From: a virus
Virus record (IMG/VR): IMGVR_UViG_3300034019_001677
Coordinates: 1 to 64,000 of that record
Reading direction: 5' to 3' (one strand)
Length of the DNA: 64,000 bases
How positions within the stretch are numbered: position 1 is the stretch's first letter; each line of letters begins with the position of its first letter. The position numbers and the translations under genes were made by a program. Positions 49,940 through 57,310 of this stretch are shown in pieces. Below the pieces are notes generated by a model. It did not search any database and was not told the origin of the DNA. It saw only the letters and a list, made by a program, of their open reading frames with translations.

Positions 49940-50938
49940 GTGAGCTCGCCGCTGGACGCGATGATGAAGGCCTACGGGCGGCTGCCGATCCCCACCAGGG
50001 AGGAGCAGGTGCTGCTGGGCCGGAAGATTCGCGCCTGGCTGGACTGGGAGCCATCGCTCGAGGAGCAACAGCAGGGCATCACCGAACCCCCGAAGCGGCT
50101 GCGGCGGGCTGGGGAGCGGGCGCGAGAGCAGTTGATCAGCAGGAACATGCTGCTGGTGGCGGACCAGGCCCGTTCATTTTCGGTGAGCTCCACGCCGGCG
50201 CTGGAGCTGCAGGATCTGATCCAGGAGGGTGCGATCGGGCTATGCAGGGCGGCGGAGCTGTTTGATCCGGCCCTGGGCTATGCCTTCTCCACCTATGCGG
50301 TGCTGTGGATCCGGCAAAGCATGACGCGGCTGGTACATGGCTCTGGAGCCATCCATATCCCCACGAAACGATCCCAGGCGATGCACGGGCTGCGGAAGTG
50401 GTGCGAGGCGTTCAGTGCGGAAGAGGGGAGGCCTCCCACCGATGCCGAGCAACTGGCAGCAGGCATCACCGGCGTGCAGCGGCCCGGTGATCTGGTAATC
50501 CTGCGCCAGGCGGCGGCCGTCTACCAGCTGCGCTCTCTCGATGTGGTGATGGGTGATGAGGATGGCGACACCTGGTTGAGCACCGTGGCGGCCCCTGCAG
50601 ATGATCCGCAGCCAACCGCCAGCAACAGGGAGTTGGATCAGGTACTGCAGATGCTGCAGCCCTGGCCGGTGCTGCAGGAGGTGATGGAACGGCGGCTGGC
50701 AGGCCAGACATTCTGGGAGATCAGCCTGGCAATGGGAATGAGCGAGCGGGCGGCGATTCGCCGCGGACGGCAGGCGCTGGCGATGGCGCAGCTGTTGGCG
50801 CGCAACAGCGCCATGGGGGATGAGCTGCAGGAGGAGGAGCTGGATTCTGATGAACCGCCAGCGGAAACTGCGCCGGCGCCGCCGCAGCATGTGGTGTACG
50901 TGCAGCCGTCCCTCCTGCCAGAGCCTGTACCCGCCTAG
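49940..50938 (+). CDS. phage-encoded sigma-70 family factor
   Basis: 332 aa from a GTG at 49940. Region 1.2-like start: AYGRLPIPTREEQVLLGRKI, close to the cyanobacterial LTxxEEIxLGRxVQ pattern. Region 2: SRNMLLVADQARSF, LQDLIQEGAIGLCRAAELFD and FSTYAVLWIRQSMTRLV, with core-binding and -10 contact helices. Region 3 is near 150-200. Region 4 (about 245-285): RLAGQTFWEISLAMGMSERA. The C-terminal tail is acidic and proline-rich. It would recruit the host polymerase to phage or selected host promoters. It lies on the plus strand between terminase and portal genes and begins a four-gene block. Confidence 0.88.
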   Translation: MSSPLDAMMKAYGRLPIPTREEQVLLGRKIRAWLDWEPSLEEQQQGITEPPKRLRRAGERAREQLISRNMLLVADQARSFSVSSTPALELQDLIQEGAIGLCRAAELFDPALGYAFSTYAVLWIRQSMTRLVHGSGAIHIPTKRSQAMHGLRKWCEAFSAEEGRPPTDAEQLAAGITGVQRPGDLVILRQAAAVYQLRSLDVVMGDEDGDTWLSTVAAPADDPQPTASNRELDQVLQMLQPWPVLQEVMERRLAGQTFWEISLAMGMSERAAIRRGRQALAMAQLLARNSAMGDELQEEELDSDEPPAETAPAPPQHVVYVQPSLLPEPVPA

Positions 50939-50950
50939 CACGTATGTTCC
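50937..50950 (+). promoter_or_regulatory. LexA-box-like site
   Basis: AGCACGTATGTTCC fits the published cyanobacterial LexA consensus RGTACNNNDGTWCB with one mismatch (C for T at position 3). It lies at the sigma factor stop codon and 44 nt before the LexA-like gene. Confidence 0.45.
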
Positions 50951-50993
50951 ATTCCGGGGTAAAGTCGACCCGAAACCAGTCCATCACGATTTC

Positions 50994-51266
50994 ATGCGGG
51001 CACAGGCGCAACACCCCGAAGTCACCTCGGAGAGGGAGAAGGCGCTGACGGAGATGCAGCAGCGCACCCTGAATGCAGTTCGGGCCTACATCGATGCCAA
51101 CGGCATCAGCCCCACCCTGAAAGATCTGAAGGCAGCGCTGGGGCTCTCATCTCTTAGCCCGGTGCAGTTCCACCTGAGGAACCTGCAGGCTGCCGGGGCG
51201 ATCGAGCAGCGCCGTGGTGTGCCCCGCTCGATTCGGGTGTTGTGGCCCCGCCCTGAGGTGGCCTGA
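50994..51266 (+). CDS. LexA-like winged-helix DNA-binding protein (no protease domain)
   Basis: 90 aa. The sequence QQRTLNAVRAYIDANGISPT, then LKDLKAALGLSSLSPVQFHL, then RNLQAAGAIEQRRGVPRSIR corresponds residue for residue to the LexA N-terminal wHTH (Q..VL..I...G.SPTLREIA..LGL.S...V..HL..LE.KG.I.R....RSI). The C-terminal S24 autoprotease domain is missing, so it cannot be inactivated by RecA-type cleavage. It could bind LexA boxes as a competitor or permanent repressor. Confidence 0.75.
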   Translation: MRAQAQHPEVTSEREKALTEMQQRTLNAVRAYIDANGISPTLKDLKAALGLSSLSPVQFHLRNLQAAGAIEQRRGVPRSIRVLWPRPEVA

Positions 51267-51511
51267 TGGGCTGGGAGACGTTGCCAGGGGTGCCGGCTGA
51301 ACCTGGGCCCATTGCGCTCACAGACGCCCAGGCTTTCGAGGTGGAGCGGTTTTCCCGGGCCATTGATGCCACCTCTGACCTGGAAGCTCTGCGGGGCCTG
51401 TGCAAGCAGCTGTTGCAGGCCTGGATGACACAGAAGTCTGTGACCTGCTGGGTCATGCGTCAAAACCTGTCAGAGCCTGCTCTAAACCACCGGATTTTGG
51501 AGGATTTCTGA
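51266..51511 (+). CDS. NblA-like small protein A, 81 aa
   Basis: ATG 51266 overlaps the wHTH stop (TGATG). The core IALTDAQAFEVERFSRAIDA, then TSDLEALRGLCKQLLQAWMT can be laid on NblA (phycobilisome degradation) without gaps: L-T-x-x-Q-x-F-x-(L/V) ... F ... (V/I) ... S ... A ... L ... Q. NblA is a helix-turn-helix hairpin that binds phycobiliprotein and ClpC, and NblA genes are known from freshwater cyanophages. The N- and C-terminal extensions are not typical. The similarity is by eye and could be a general helical hairpin pattern. Confidence 0.5.
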   Translation: MGWETLPGVPAEPGPIALTDAQAFEVERFSRAIDATSDLEALRGLCKQLLQAWMTQKSVTCWVMRQNLSEPALNHRILEDF

Positions 51512-51819
51512 TGGTCTGGGGGCAATGGAGAGTGCCGGAGCTGAGCGAAGAAGACCGGTTTGCCTTGCGCGTGCTGGAGCTACAGCTTCTCGAAACAGTG
51601 GAGCGCCATCCCAGAACGTTGGTTCGGATGTGCGTGGTGCTGTCTGAGCAGTGCCGGGTCAGGGACAACATCATCAACAAGGCCAGCAAGCTGATTGCCG
51701 AGCTAGAAGCGAGCCAGGCCATTGCAGAGCCGCCGGCACCTCAGCGGCCTCAGCGGCGCCGGCGGCGCTGGCTGTGGCGCGGAGTTGAGTTCGTGCGGGC
51801 GGTGGTGCTGGGCCAATGA
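51511..51819 (+). CDS. NblA-like small protein B with basic tail, 102 aa
   Basis: ATG 51511 overlaps the previous stop (TGATG). Residues about 9-60 read PELSEEDRFALRVLELQLLE, then TLVRMCVVLSEQCRVRDNII, which matches the NblA pattern L-S-x-E-x-x-F-x-L-R-V-x-E-x-Q and ...Q-x-x-V-R-(D/E) with a two-residue insertion. The C-terminal tail is arginine-rich (PQRRRRRWLWRGVEFVRAVV) and may bind membranes or nucleic acid. It converges with the large terminase gene (ends 51866). Confidence 0.5.
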   Translation: MVWGQWRVPELSEEDRFALRVLELQLLETVERHPRTLVRMCVVLSEQCRVRDNIINKASKLIAELEASQAIAEPPAPQRPQRRRRRWLWRGVEFVRAVVLGQ

Positions 51820-51865
51820 TCGACCCTTCACACCTCGCCCAGCTGCAGGGCTGAACCGCAACGGT

Positions 51866-53422
51866 TCAGACCATGTTGATCCAATCGGCGATCATCGGCC
51901 GCACCCTGGCGCCGGCTTCACAGGCCGCGGCCAGGCTCATCACGGCGTCATCGTGGCAGCCGGCTGCAGCCTCGCGCGTACCATCCGGCCCCTGGCGGAA
52001 CACGCGCATCTGCTCCCCGTAGATGCTGTCGGGCGGGATGCCCAGTTCGCCCTGCTCGAGCAGCAGCAGCACCCGGTCGGTCATGGCGATCTTGCTGGGC
52101 CTGGATGTGGCGAACTCCTCAATGGGCACCCCGGGCCGCAGGCGGGCCAGGGACTCGCCCACAGCGGCGCCGACGCCGTTCTTCTCGATCATCACCATCT
52201 CGGGGTTGTACTGATCCATCAGGCGGGCGGTGCGCTGCAGGCCGTAGTCGCGGCTGCGGCGCGCGTCGTTGAAGTAGGCCACCACCTGCCAGGGGTTGGT
52301 GGTGACATCGAGCACGGTGGTGACCCATTCGTCATCGCCGGAGCCGTTCGGGTCGATCCCGATCACGTAGTTGTGGCCCCTGGTGGGCAGATCCAGCCCG
52401 CCGATGGCCTCGCTGGCCTCGATCAGATCGTGGGGGTAGACCTCGGCATCGGTGGCGGCGAAATCGAGCTCGAACTCCTGCCGGTAGCGCTGCTCGGTGA
52501 GCTGGAATTTGCGCCGGGTGTTCTCCGCGTAGTTCGGATCCTGGCTGTAGATCGGGTGCTGGCTCCAGTGGATGGCCACCTTCGCGAAGCCACCGCAGGG
52601 GCTGCAGCGAAGGATCGGGATCCCGTTGACCGTGACCTCGCCGATCTGCTGCTCGCCGTGGTCCGTGCTCCAGTGCTCGTGGAAACGGCCACTGCGGCCG
52701 TTGGGGGTGCTCACCCACACGGCGCGGGCGCGGGGGCCCAGCAGGCTGAGGGTGGGCATGGCGCCGGTTTCAATGCCGCCCAGCTTTTCGATGAACGCAC
52801 CCTCATCGAACAGCACGAAACTGGCCGATGGGATGCCCCGGGCGGCCCGCTCGGTGGGGGGCAGGAAATGGAGGCTGCCGCGGCCTTGGAAGACCAGTTT
52901 GCGAGCGGAATCCTTCGGGAGGGGTGGGCAGTAGGCACCCAGGCTGGCGGCCTGGCCCTTGATCCGGGCCGCCAATTCAGAGGCGTCCTCTCCAGTCTTG
53001 GAGAAGATGATTCCCACCCAGGCCGGCCGCTGGATGGCCTGCTGCAGCATGTAGGAGATGACGGTCTCTGAAACGCCGGTCTGGCGGCTCTTGAGCACGT
53101 AGGTGTTCTGGAATGCGCGGATGGTGCGCACCAGCGACAGCTGGTAGTCCCAGGCCTGGAAGGGCAGGTATTTGCCCTGGGAGGCGATGTAGGTGCGTGC
53201 GGCAAAGTCGGGCCAGCGCTTGGGGAGCTGATCCCACAGCTGCACCGCCTGCTCCTGGGAGAACAGGCCGCGGCGGGGCAGGTACTGCAGCACCGGCCGC
53301 ACAACCTTCTTGCGGGGCAGGTGGGGGCCTGTGGAGCCCTTGCTGCGGGGCCAGGCATAGCAGGGTGTCTGGGTGCGGAGCTGGGCCTCGTATTCAGCCC
53401 AGGCCTCGTCATCCCAGGCCAT
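51866..53422 (-). CDS. terminase large subunit
   Basis: 518 aa. ATPase: adenine/Walker A-like YVLKSRQTGVSET (residues about 108-120) and Walker B SFVLFDEGAFIE (201-212). Nuclease: YVIGIDPNGSGDDEW (about 342), MIEKNGVGAA and a C-terminal GCHDDAVMSLA. It pumps DNA into proheads through the portal and cuts it. It is coupled to the small terminase by a TGATG overlap. Full-length for the family. Confidence 0.92.
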   Translation of the reverse strand: MAWDDEAWAEYEAQLRTQTPCYAWPRSKGSTGPHLPRKKVVRPVLQYLPRRGLFSQEQAVQLWDQLPKRWPDFAARTYIASQGKYLPFQAWDYQLSLVRTIRAFQNTYVLKSRQTGVSETVISYMLQQAIQRPAWVGIIFSKTGEDASELAARIKGQAASLGAYCPPLPKDSARKLVFQGRGSLHFLPPTERAARGIPSASFVLFDEGAFIEKLGGIETGAMPTLSLLGPRARAVWVSTPNGRSGRFHEHWSTDHGEQQIGEVTVNGIPILRCSPCGGFAKVAIHWSQHPIYSQDPNYAENTRRKFQLTEQRYRQEFELDFAATDAEVYPHDLIEASEAIGGLDLPTRGHNYVIGIDPNGSGDDEWVTTVLDVTTNPWQVVAYFNDARRSRDYGLQRTARLMDQYNPEMVMIEKNGVGAAVGESLARLRPGVPIEEFATSRPSKIAMTDRVLLLLEQGELGIPPDSIYGEQMRVFRQGPDGTREAAAGCHDDAVMSLAAACEAGARVRPMIADWINMV

Positions 53423-53934
53423 CAGAAATCACCTTCTCGATCCAGCGCTTCCTGCTCCTCCGGGGTGAGGGGTGCGGCACCAGAACCACCATCGCCGAGC
53501 TCCTGCTGGGCGCGCTCGAACTTGTCGATGCTGAGGATGAATTTGTTGATCTCGGCCAGGGTGCCAAGGGCGGTTTGCAGTTGCCGGGCCTGCAGGGATC
53601 TGCGCAGCAGCGATTCCATTCGGCTCACCTGAATGGCGCCCATCCGCAGGCGGTCGTAGAGGCTGGTGCTCTGGATGCAGAGCTCGTAGGCATCGGCCAC
53701 CAGGCGGGCAGCTACGGCAGGGCTGACCTTGAAGCCCTTGGTCGCCACGGTCATCAGATCGTGAGCCCCGTAGCCCTCCTTCACAGCCAGGCCCAGCAGG
53801 GCATGCACCCGGTAGTTGCGTTCAGCGGCCTTAGAGATGCTGCGGTCCTTGGTTTTCGGCTTGGCCTTGGGTTTCCGGGGCTTGGGATTGGCGCCGGCCT
53901 TTTCGCTGCTCACGCCGGTGTGCCTCCTGCTCAA
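53422..53934 (-). CDS. putative terminase small subunit
   Basis: 170 aa. A basic N-terminus (KPRKPKAKPKTKDRS) is followed by a helical segment with an HTH-like part (HDLMTVATKGFKVSPAVAAR) and long helices suited to ring oligomers (LRRSLQARQLQTALGTLAEI). The C-terminus is acidic. It is immediately upstream of and overlapping the large subunit. Assignment by position and architecture. Confidence 0.68.
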   Translation of the reverse strand: MSRRHTGVSSEKAGANPKPRKPKAKPKTKDRSISKAAERNYRVHALLGLAVKEGYGAHDLMTVATKGFKVSPAVAARLVADAYELCIQSTSLYDRLRMGAIQVSRMESLLRRSLQARQLQTALGTLAEINKFILSIDKFERAQQELGDGGSGAAPLTPEEQEALDREGDF

Positions 53935-54506
53935 AACGTAGGCGCCTCATGCTCAACAACTCCCGCAGAGATGTGATTCGCTTCGCAGCGGCGAGCGTGC
54001 TCCTTCAGCCAGCTCCTCACCGCCCAGGTGCTGCGATTCAGCATCAGGCCGATGGTGGCCATGTCGCGGCCCTCGGCGCGCAGACGCAGGGCCCGGGCGC
54101 CCTCTTCCGCCGTCCATCGCCTCAGGGCCACAGGCACTCGATGCCGCCGGGCACGGATCGTCACGCCAGCCTCCACCAGCAACTTTCGGATCCGCTGCGG
54201 CGACACCCCGTAGCAGGTTGCGATCGACTTGATGCTCGCATCGGCCAGGTAGCGGTTCACCACCATCTGCACCGGCAGGGGCACTGCAGGCGGCACCAGG
54301 CCATCTCCACCGGCCTGGAGGTTGTTCACCAACGCACGCCGTTGCCTCACCCAGCCGCCGTTGATCCGCGCATCAGCCAGCAGCTGGTAGACGGCCTGAT
54401 GAGAGCAACCCACGGCCGCGGCGATCGCCTTCACGGGCACGCCTTGCCGGTGCAGGTCCAACATCAAGCAATGGTGGTAACGGGTGAGCGGCCGGCCTTT
54501 GGCCAT
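53931..54506 (-). CDS. three-HTH DNA-binding protein
   Basis: 191 aa from ATG 54506 (a TTG at 54515 overlapping the ParB stop is possible). Three HTH units in a row: VPVKAIAAAVGCSHQAVYQL (about 20-45), DASIKSIATCYGVSPQRIRK (about 90-110) and RDMATIGLMLNRSTWAVRSW (about 150-175). It may recognise the pac/cos region for terminase or regulate late genes. Resolvase/Hin-type HTH repeats are the nearest pattern. Confidence 0.65.
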   Translation of the reverse strand: MAKGRPLTRYHHCLMLDLHRQGVPVKAIAAAVGCSHQAVYQLLADARINGGWVRQRRALVNNLQAGGDGLVPPAVPLPVQMVVNRYLADASIKSIATCYGVSPQRIRKLLVEAGVTIRARRHRVPVALRRWTAEEGARALRLRAEGRDMATIGLMLNRSTWAVRSWLKEHARRCEANHISAGVVEHEAPTF

Positions 54507-54511
54507 CACCG

Positions 54512-55201
54512 TCAACGGCCCCGCTGGGCCAGCAAGGCCTCCACTGCCCGAGTGATGCGGGCCTCGGTGGTCTCCTCCTCCGGCAGGGCCGCGGCCAGCC
54601 GGCCCATCAGAGCCTGGAAATCGGTGAGGGCCTGCTGGTCGAGGAAGGTGAGCTGCACCGTCAGCCCGGCGGGGCCTGGATCGGTCGGGTCGGGTTCCGG
54701 AGGTGGCGGTGGCTCGTCAATCCCCTCCACCTGCTGCCGCCATTCCTCATCCGTGAACCAAGGGCTCATGTCGAGATCGGCGTGCTCCTCCAGCAGGTTT
54801 GCCAGGGCAGCGCCATCGAACTCGCTCAGGTCGCTGGCACGGTTGTCGGCAACGCCATACTCCGCCTTCTGGGAGGGGGAGAGGTCGGTGCGCTGCACCG
54901 CCACCAGCGTGCGGCCATCGGCGGGCACCACCAGCACCTTTTCGATACCGATGGCGGCGGCGGCCTCGGCGGTGCCGTTGCCGGCGAGGATCCTGCCAGC
55001 CTCATCGATCACCAGACTCCGTGCGGCGCCAAACTCCTGGAGCGAGCGCTCGATCATCGCCGTGCTGCGCTGCGTGCGGCGTCGGGCGTTCTTGGGATCC
55101 TGGGTCAGGGCCTCCAGCGTGGTCTCGGTCGGCATGGTCACCGGGACCATGGCGAGGCGGCGGCGGGCCGGCATGGTTGGCAAAATATGGTTGGTTGCCA
55201 A
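54512..55201 (-). CDS. ParB/Srx-domain protein
   Basis: 229 aa. Residues about 25-115 have the ParB N-terminal pattern: LTQDPKNARRRTQRSTAMIE, SLQEFGAARSLVIDEAGRIL, AGNGTAEAAAAIGIEKVLVV and VADNRASDLSEFD. The C-terminal half is acidic and proline-rich (about 135-160) then helical. Phages often place such proteins, usually next to a methylase, ahead of the terminase genes. No methylase is present here. Possible CTPase/nuclease or partition-like role. Confidence 0.78.
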   Translation of the reverse strand: MATNHILPTMPARRRLAMVPVTMPTETTLEALTQDPKNARRRTQRSTAMIERSLQEFGAARSLVIDEAGRILAGNGTAEAAAAIGIEKVLVVPADGRTLVAVQRTDLSPSQKAEYGVADNRASDLSEFDGAALANLLEEHADLDMSPWFTDEEWRQQVEGIDEPPPPPEPDPTDPGPAGLTVQLTFLDQQALTDFQALMGRLAAALPEEETTEARITRAVEALLAQRGR

Positions 55202-55250
55202 CGTAACCGGATGAGAACGTAGTTGTCACGGCATGAACCGTTGAATAGGG

Positions 55251-56111
55251 ATGTCTTTCCATTCCGGCGAGTCTGTGCGCAAGATGTCTGCTGACAGGCT
55301 GAGAATCCTGCTACAGACAGGGTTTCGCTGGTCGGAAGCGGCAGAAATCAGTGGGGTGTCGCTTTGGGTGCTCCGGACCTGGTGGCAGCGAACAGGCATA
55401 CATCTCTGCGATCCGATCGAGCGGGCCCAGGCAGAGCGATTGATACAAGCGAACTACCGGCAATGCTCACCTCGGCTGTTTGACGGTTTGGTGGTCTGCA
55501 GCAAGTGCCGCGGCCTGCTGAAGCCGCCGGATCAGAGGGATGTCTGTGGCCGCCCGCACCGCTGGGCCTGCACTCGCTGCCGCACCGCTGGCCGCCGGGA
55601 GTGGGTATCAGCCGCGGCCATCAAGCGGGCTGTGTTTGAGGCACTGCAGCGGCGGCTGCCGGAGATGGCCCGGCTGTGTGAGCACCGCACGAAGTTTCAA
55701 CGGGAGCGCGAGCAGCGGTGGCTGGAGCAGCTGGAGCAGTTCCAGGCGATGGCCCAGCGGTTGCATGAGGCTGGCTTACCGCGCCTGGCAATTTTGGCGC
55801 GGGCGGCCCAGGTGCAGCTGGCGGAGGATGAGCTGGGAGATCCGCCCTACCTCGATCGACACAACTGGGGCGAGACGTTCAGCAGCTGGGGGGCGTGGGA
55901 AGGTGCCAGTTCACACCAGTGGCGGATGGTGACCGCCTTCTTCTGCCGAAAGGTCGTCTGGGATGGCGAGCGGCTGCAGGTCGTCCTTTTCGGCCGGCGG
56001 TTTGTCGATCCACTGCTGATGAATGGCAACGAGGACCTCGTTGATCAGCCCCTCTGGCGGCCGCCCGTTCATCCGTTGGCGTTCAGCCATCCTGCTCATC
56101 GGGTGGGTTGA
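55251..56111 (+). CDS. recombinase-like zinc-ribbon protein lacking a catalytic domain
   Basis: 286 aa. The N-terminus is a HTH (LLQTGFRWSEAAEISGVSLW; LRTWWQRTGIHL), not a resolvase domain. Residues about 80-125 form a zinc ribbon like that of large serine recombinases (LFDGLVVCSKCRGLLKPP ... WACTRCRTAGRREW), followed by a coiled coil (about 140-185) and a C-terminal strand pattern (VTAFFCRKVVWDGERLQVVL) as at the end of serine integrases. It could be a derived accessory DNA-binding factor for the integrase at 37847-39163. It is the only plus-strand gene between 51819 and 62353. Confidence 0.65.
   Translation: MSFHSGESVRKMSADRLRILLQTGFRWSEAAEISGVSLWVLRTWWQRTGIHLCDPIERAQAERLIQANYRQCSPRLFDGLVVCSKCRGLLKPPDQRDVCGRPHRWACTRCRTAGRREWVSAAAIKRAVFEALQRRLPEMARLCEHRTKFQREREQRWLEQLEQFQAMAQRLHEAGLPRLAILARAAQVQLAEDELGDPPYLDRHNWGETFSSWGAWEGASSHQWRMVTAFFCRKVVWDGERLQVVLFGRRFVDPLLMNGNEDLVDQPLWRPPVHPLAFSHPAHRVG
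55911..56099 (-). CDS. possible 62-aa protein antisense to the recombinase-like gene end
   Basis: ATG 56099 overlaps the upstream stop (56096-56098) by ATGA, as other genes of this operon do. The protein includes GLINEVLVAIHQQWIDKPPA and an acidic end. It lies wholly opposite the 3' part of the plus-strand 286-aa gene, so one of the two readings may be spurious here. Confidence 0.35.
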   Translation of the reverse strand: MSRMAERQRMNGRPPEGLINEVLVAIHQQWIDKPPAEKDDLQPLAIPDDLSAEEGGHHPPLV

Positions 56112-56350
56112 CGACGCAGGCAGGACAGTTTGGCAAACCTCAGCTGGGGACGAGGGGGTGAGTATGGAGGACCTACTTCATCAACGATCAGGAAAGTCGC
56201 AGCCGGCTGTGGTTCAGCGAAAGAGGCAATCTTTGCCAGCTCCTGTTTAAGTAATCCCATGGTGCGCACCCCCGCTCCGCGGCGGCCAGCAATGAACAAT
56301 GCTCGGCGGCAAAGTTCACTTGTGATCATCGCTTGAGTTTCGGATTTCAT
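56096..56350 (-). CDS. small protein at end of early operon, 84 aa
   Basis: ATG 56350 (or 56329, MITSELCRRALFIAGRRGAG). The sequence includes LLKQELAKIASFAEPQPAAT and FLIVDEVG. A 23-residue ORF (56316-56387) overlaps its start and links it to the membrane micropeptide upstream. No family was recognised. Confidence 0.45.
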   Translation of the reverse strand: MKSETQAMITSELCRRALFIAGRRGAGVRTMGLLKQELAKIASFAEPQPAATFLIVDEVGPPYSPPRPQLRFAKLSCLRRQPTR

Positions 56351-56383
56351 TCACGGTGGGGGATAGGGGTGTGGTTGGGGTGG

Positions 56384-56473
56384 TCATGGTTGAACTCCGT
56401 GGGGATACAGTTGATGGACTATTTCGTAAAGGAAATAACAAATCCAAAACACAGTGAAGGCGTCTCGTTTCAT
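56384..56473 (-). CDS. 29-aa membrane micropeptide
   Basis: ATG 56473 overlaps the stop of the 65-aa gene (TGATG). Sequence: MKRDAFTVFWICYFLYEIVH then QLYPHGVQP. One short hydrophobic helix after two basic residues. AT-rich compared with its neighbours. Tiny single-span peptides in phage early operons may inhibit host membrane proteins, but nothing specific is known here. Confidence 0.45.
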   Translation of the reverse strand: MKRDAFTVFWICYFLYEIVHQLYPHGVQP

Positions 56474-56670
56474 CACCCCACCTCCGCACCGGGCGCCGGC
56501 AGCTCGATGCAGCGCCCGCAAGCATCCCCGCCCGGAGTGGGGAACACATCGCCCCGGCTGCCCCATCTCCAGCCGCGCTCTACTCGCGTCCACCATCCGC
56601 CATTGTATGCGTGGGCCTTGGTGCCGAGCGGGTAGTCGCGCCACGGGCGATCGACAGTTAGGAGGCTCAC
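56473..56670 (-). CDS. small Trp/Gly-rich protein, 65 aa
   Basis: It starts with GTG 56670 overlapping the upstream stop by GTGA. It contains YPLGTKAHAYNGGWWTRVER and GWRWGSRGDVFPTPGGDACG. The pattern LGTKAxAxxGGxWxxxxRGWxWxxGxxFPTPGGDA is one I associate with small phage early proteins of unknown function. It is probably a small beta barrel. Confidence 0.6.
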   Translation of the reverse strand: MSLLTVDRPWRDYPLGTKAHAYNGGWWTRVERGWRWGSRGDVFPTPGGDACGRCIELPAPGAEVG

Positions 56671-57227
56671 GATTGCACCTCCGCACCGGGCACCGGCAGG
56701 GCGTTGATGGCGGCAGGGTGAGCCAGGATCGCCTCAGCTAGTGCAGCAGCGCCTAACCGCCGGTGTGTGCCGTCCACCTCGCGGATGATGGCGGCCAATG
56801 TGTCCGCGCTCATGGGTGCGGGCACGGGCACCGGCTCGATGGTGGGGCGGGCGTAGCGGGCGAGAACGGCGGTAACCAAGGCGGGCACGTCTTCCGGCGC
56901 AATTCCTATTCGGAGATCGCCTAGGTCGCTGCAATGCTGCTCCGTCAGCTCGTCAATTTCGGCCTTGCTCACCGGCACCGGCTCGATGGTGGGGCGGCTC
57001 ACGGCGAAGATGCTCAGCTTTGGGGCTGAGATAATCGGCCGATTCGAGGGTGCTATCACCCCCTCCGGCTCGGGCTGGGCCAGGGCGGTGCGGGTCTGGG
57101 ATAGGTGCTCGCGGCACTCCATCAGGGCGACGGGATCGAAACAGTCACGATCAACGCAATCAATCAGGTAACGGACGTTTTCAATTAGCTCGGCGCATGT
57201 CTTGCGCCAATCAGTTCGTTTAGTCAT
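56667..57227 (-). CDS. early protein with repeated RPTIEPVPV motif, 186 aa
   Basis: ATG 57227 (MTKRTDWRKTCAELIENVRY). Helical segments are separated by two copies of RPTIEPVPV (about residues 79 and 131), each before a short helix (SKAEIDELTEQHCSD; MSADTLAAIIREVDG). The repeats look like linkers between recognition helices. No family was recognised. Confidence 0.58.
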   Translation of the reverse strand: MTKRTDWRKTCAELIENVRYLIDCVDRDCFDPVALMECREHLSQTRTALAQPEPEGVIAPSNRPIISAPKLSIFAVSRPTIEPVPVSKAEIDELTEQHCSDLGDLRIGIAPEDVPALVTAVLARYARPTIEPVPVPAPMSADTLAAIIREVDGTHRRLGAAALAEAILAHPAAINALPVPGAEVQS

Positions 57228-57310
57228 CGCTTCACCTTGAGAATAGACCAAATCAGCACTATCGCTAGTGCTAAGTCCGCAACAGAGGCGGGGGAAATGT
57301 TGACCATCAT
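57224..57310 (-). CDS. 28-aa membrane micropeptide
   Basis: Sequence MMVNISPASVADLALAIVLI then WSILKVKR. ATG 57310 overlaps the preceding 46-aa ORF and its stop overlaps ATG 57227 (ATGA). One hydrophobic helix with a basic C-terminus. Coupling on both sides supports translation. Confidence 0.45.
   Translation of the reverse strand: MMVNISPASVADLALAIVLIWSILKVKR

Noticed and set aside
47484-54426. Cyanobacterial HIP1 octamer (GCGATCGC) as host evidence
   Set aside because: Copies are present (near 47484 and 54420), but I saw no strong excess for this GC content, so it does not support host assignment either way.
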